DNA of 6,856 nucleotides, taken from Pseudomonadota bacterium (GTDB lineage Bacteria > Pseudomonadota > Gammaproteobacteria > Burkholderiales > Burkholderiaceae). The translations under genes were made by a program, and so were the position numbers. Positions 6,169 to 6,856 of the stretch are shown piece by piece. The stretch lies in the NCBI GenBank assembly GCA_021783435.1, contig JAJXUC010000187.1, positions 1 to 6,856 on the forward strand, written 5' to 3'. The notes under the pieces were generated by a model that was not told the DNA's origin, did not search any database, and saw only the letters and a program-made list of their open reading frames with translations. Position 1 is the first letter of the stretch. Every line of letters begins with the position of its first letter.

Positions 6169-6239
6169 CCGGGAGCGCATGCCGCCTTTCGGTCTCTCCA
6201 GCTTCCGATTCGCGTTACGTTTTGTCGTCTTTGCGTCGT

Positions 6240-6251
6240 CCGACATGTCGG
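6240..6251. promoter_or_regulatory. 12-bp perfect palindrome upstream of the second PXPV gene
   Basis: CCGACATGTCGG is its own reverse complement and sits 59 nt before ATG 6311, in the 142-nt stretch between the terminator and the second paralogue where its promoter should be. TTGCGT (about 6230-6235) with TATGCC 16 nt later is a weak -35/-10 candidate flanking it. A chance palindrome cannot be excluded. Confidence 0.2.
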
Positions 6252-6310
6252 CTATGCCCGTCGCCGCACCGTTATCGCAACATGTACACAGCCTTATTCG
6301 GAGAATCATC

Positions 6311-6622
6311 ATGATCCGTGCATCCTTGTTGGCCCTGGCCTTCTCGGCATCCGCCGCACTGGCCCCTTCCGCCCAAGCAGACGGCGTGTATTGGTCTCTT
6401 GGCATCGGCAGCCCCGGAGTCGCCGCCAATTTTGGCAATGTCTACCCGGTGGCTCCTCCGCCTGTCTACGTGGCGCCCCCCCCGGTGGTCTATGCGCAAC
6501 CCCCCGTGGTCTACAGCCCCGGCTATGTCACTTACGGCGCGTACGGCCGCGACTGGCATCCGTACTGGGGTGATCGCCGTGGCTGGCGCCGCCACCACGA
6601 AGACGACGACGACGACAATTGA
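6311..6622 (+). CDS. Secreted PXPV-repeat-type Pro/Tyr-rich protein, copy 2
   Basis: Precursor of 103 residues, a shorter paralogue of the protein at 5714-6088. A signal peptide (MIRASLLALAFSASAALAPS...) is predicted to be cut after AQA (residue 23). The mature start GVYWSLGIGSPGVAANF aligns with DVWWSVSVGVPGVAFDV of copy 1. Pro/Val/Tyr units (VAPPPVYVAPPPVVY and following, 47-69) come next, then an aromatic basic segment (RDWHPYWGDRRGWRRHH, 80-96) and a tail EDDDDDN. The tail is encoded by five consecutive GAC codons (6602-6616). ATG 6311 is supported by GGAGAA at 6300-6305 and by the signal peptide; the frame extends upstream to 6164 without coding character. The function is unknown; envelope location and possible metal binding are inferred from composition. 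Confidence 0.85.
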   Translation: MIRASLLALAFSASAALAPSAQADGVYWSLGIGSPGVAANFGNVYPVAPPPVYVAPPPVVYAQPPVVYSPGYVTYGAYGRDWHPYWGDRRGWRRHHEDDDDDN

Positions 6623-6664
6623 GCGTCCCAGGGGCGGGGAGCGCCGCCCCCGCGGGGGATAAGG

Positions 6665-6692
6665 GGAAACATGGGGACGCCCCGATGTTTCC
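6665..6692. terminator. Hairpin downstream of the second PXPV gene (weak terminator candidate)
   Basis: GGAAACATGGGG (6665-6676) pairs with CCCC (6680-6683) plus ATGTTTCC (6685-6692), with an ACG loop and one bulged G at 6684. A second short hairpin, GGGGCGG/CCGCCCC (6631-6637 and 6644-6650), precedes it. Neither has a good T-tract (TTGAGT follows the larger one), so termination is only possible, not shown. The larger stem could act in either direction. Confidence 0.35.
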
Positions 6693-6856
6693 TTGAGTAC
6701 CCCGGGCCGGCTGTCGCGCCCACATGCACATCCACCGGCAGCCGCAGCGTCCATGCGCCTTGAGTCTTGGCGCCGAACCGTTCATTTATCATCGGACCTC
6801 CTTGCTCCTTCCACGCTCCGCGACTTTCCGGCGCCATGTCCGTGCCTTCAACTTCC
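6693..6856. other. Right-edge stretch without a supportable gene
   Basis: No frame here has convincing coding character. On the minus strand an exact AAGGAGGT (6803-6796) stands just before ATG 6792, but the frame runs antisense across the hairpins and the end of the second PXPV gene. On the plus strand ATG 6836 (MSVPSTS to the edge) could be the start of a gene lying outside the window, but it has no clear Shine-Dalgarno and only seven codons are visible. Confidence 0.5.

Overview
The window reads as chromosomal DNA of a GC-rich betaproteobacterium, most likely Burkholderiales. The basis is the high GC content, a GlnRS with an N-terminal insertion that I associate with that group, and two small secreted PXPV-type proteins common there. 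The species cannot be named from the sequence alone.

Nearly everything left of position 5490 lies on the minus strand and reads right to left. The order is: a small unknown ORF (5489-5328), an acyl carrier protein (5320-5027), a FabF-like ketosynthase (5030-3771), a PAP2-family membrane phosphatase/phosphotransferase (3747-3022) and a FabZ-like hotdog dehydratase (3025-2525). These five are packed with gaps of 7, -4, 23 and -4 nt, so they look like one translationally coupled operon. After 95 nt containing a perfect 14-bp hairpin comes glnS (2429-651). Twelve nt later comes a 2-oxoglutarate/Fe(II) dioxygenase of the amino-acid hydroxylase type (638 to beyond the left edge). That gene is cut by the window.

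The four recognisable operon genes supply a carrier, a condensing enzyme, a dehydratase and a membrane lipid-phosphate enzyme. The natural reading is a dedicated acyl-chain module, separate from housekeeping fatty-acid synthesis, feeding a lipid that is finished or attached at the membrane. No ketoreductase, enoyl reductase, acyltransferase or phosphopantetheinyl transferase is visible, so those steps would be borrowed from elsewhere. The product is unknown. The head of the operon (small ORF and ACP) is about 50% GC, clearly lower than the genes after it. A cluster of inverted repeats at 5535-5562 lies just upstream.

The right part holds two plus-strand genes, divergent from the operon: paralogous secreted Pro/Tyr/Val-rich proteins with His/Asp-rich tails (5714-6088 and 6311-6622). 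A very clear intrinsic terminator separates them (6131-6168). The last 234 nt contain hairpins but no gene I can support. I saw no tRNA, rRNA, CRISPR array or insertion sequence.
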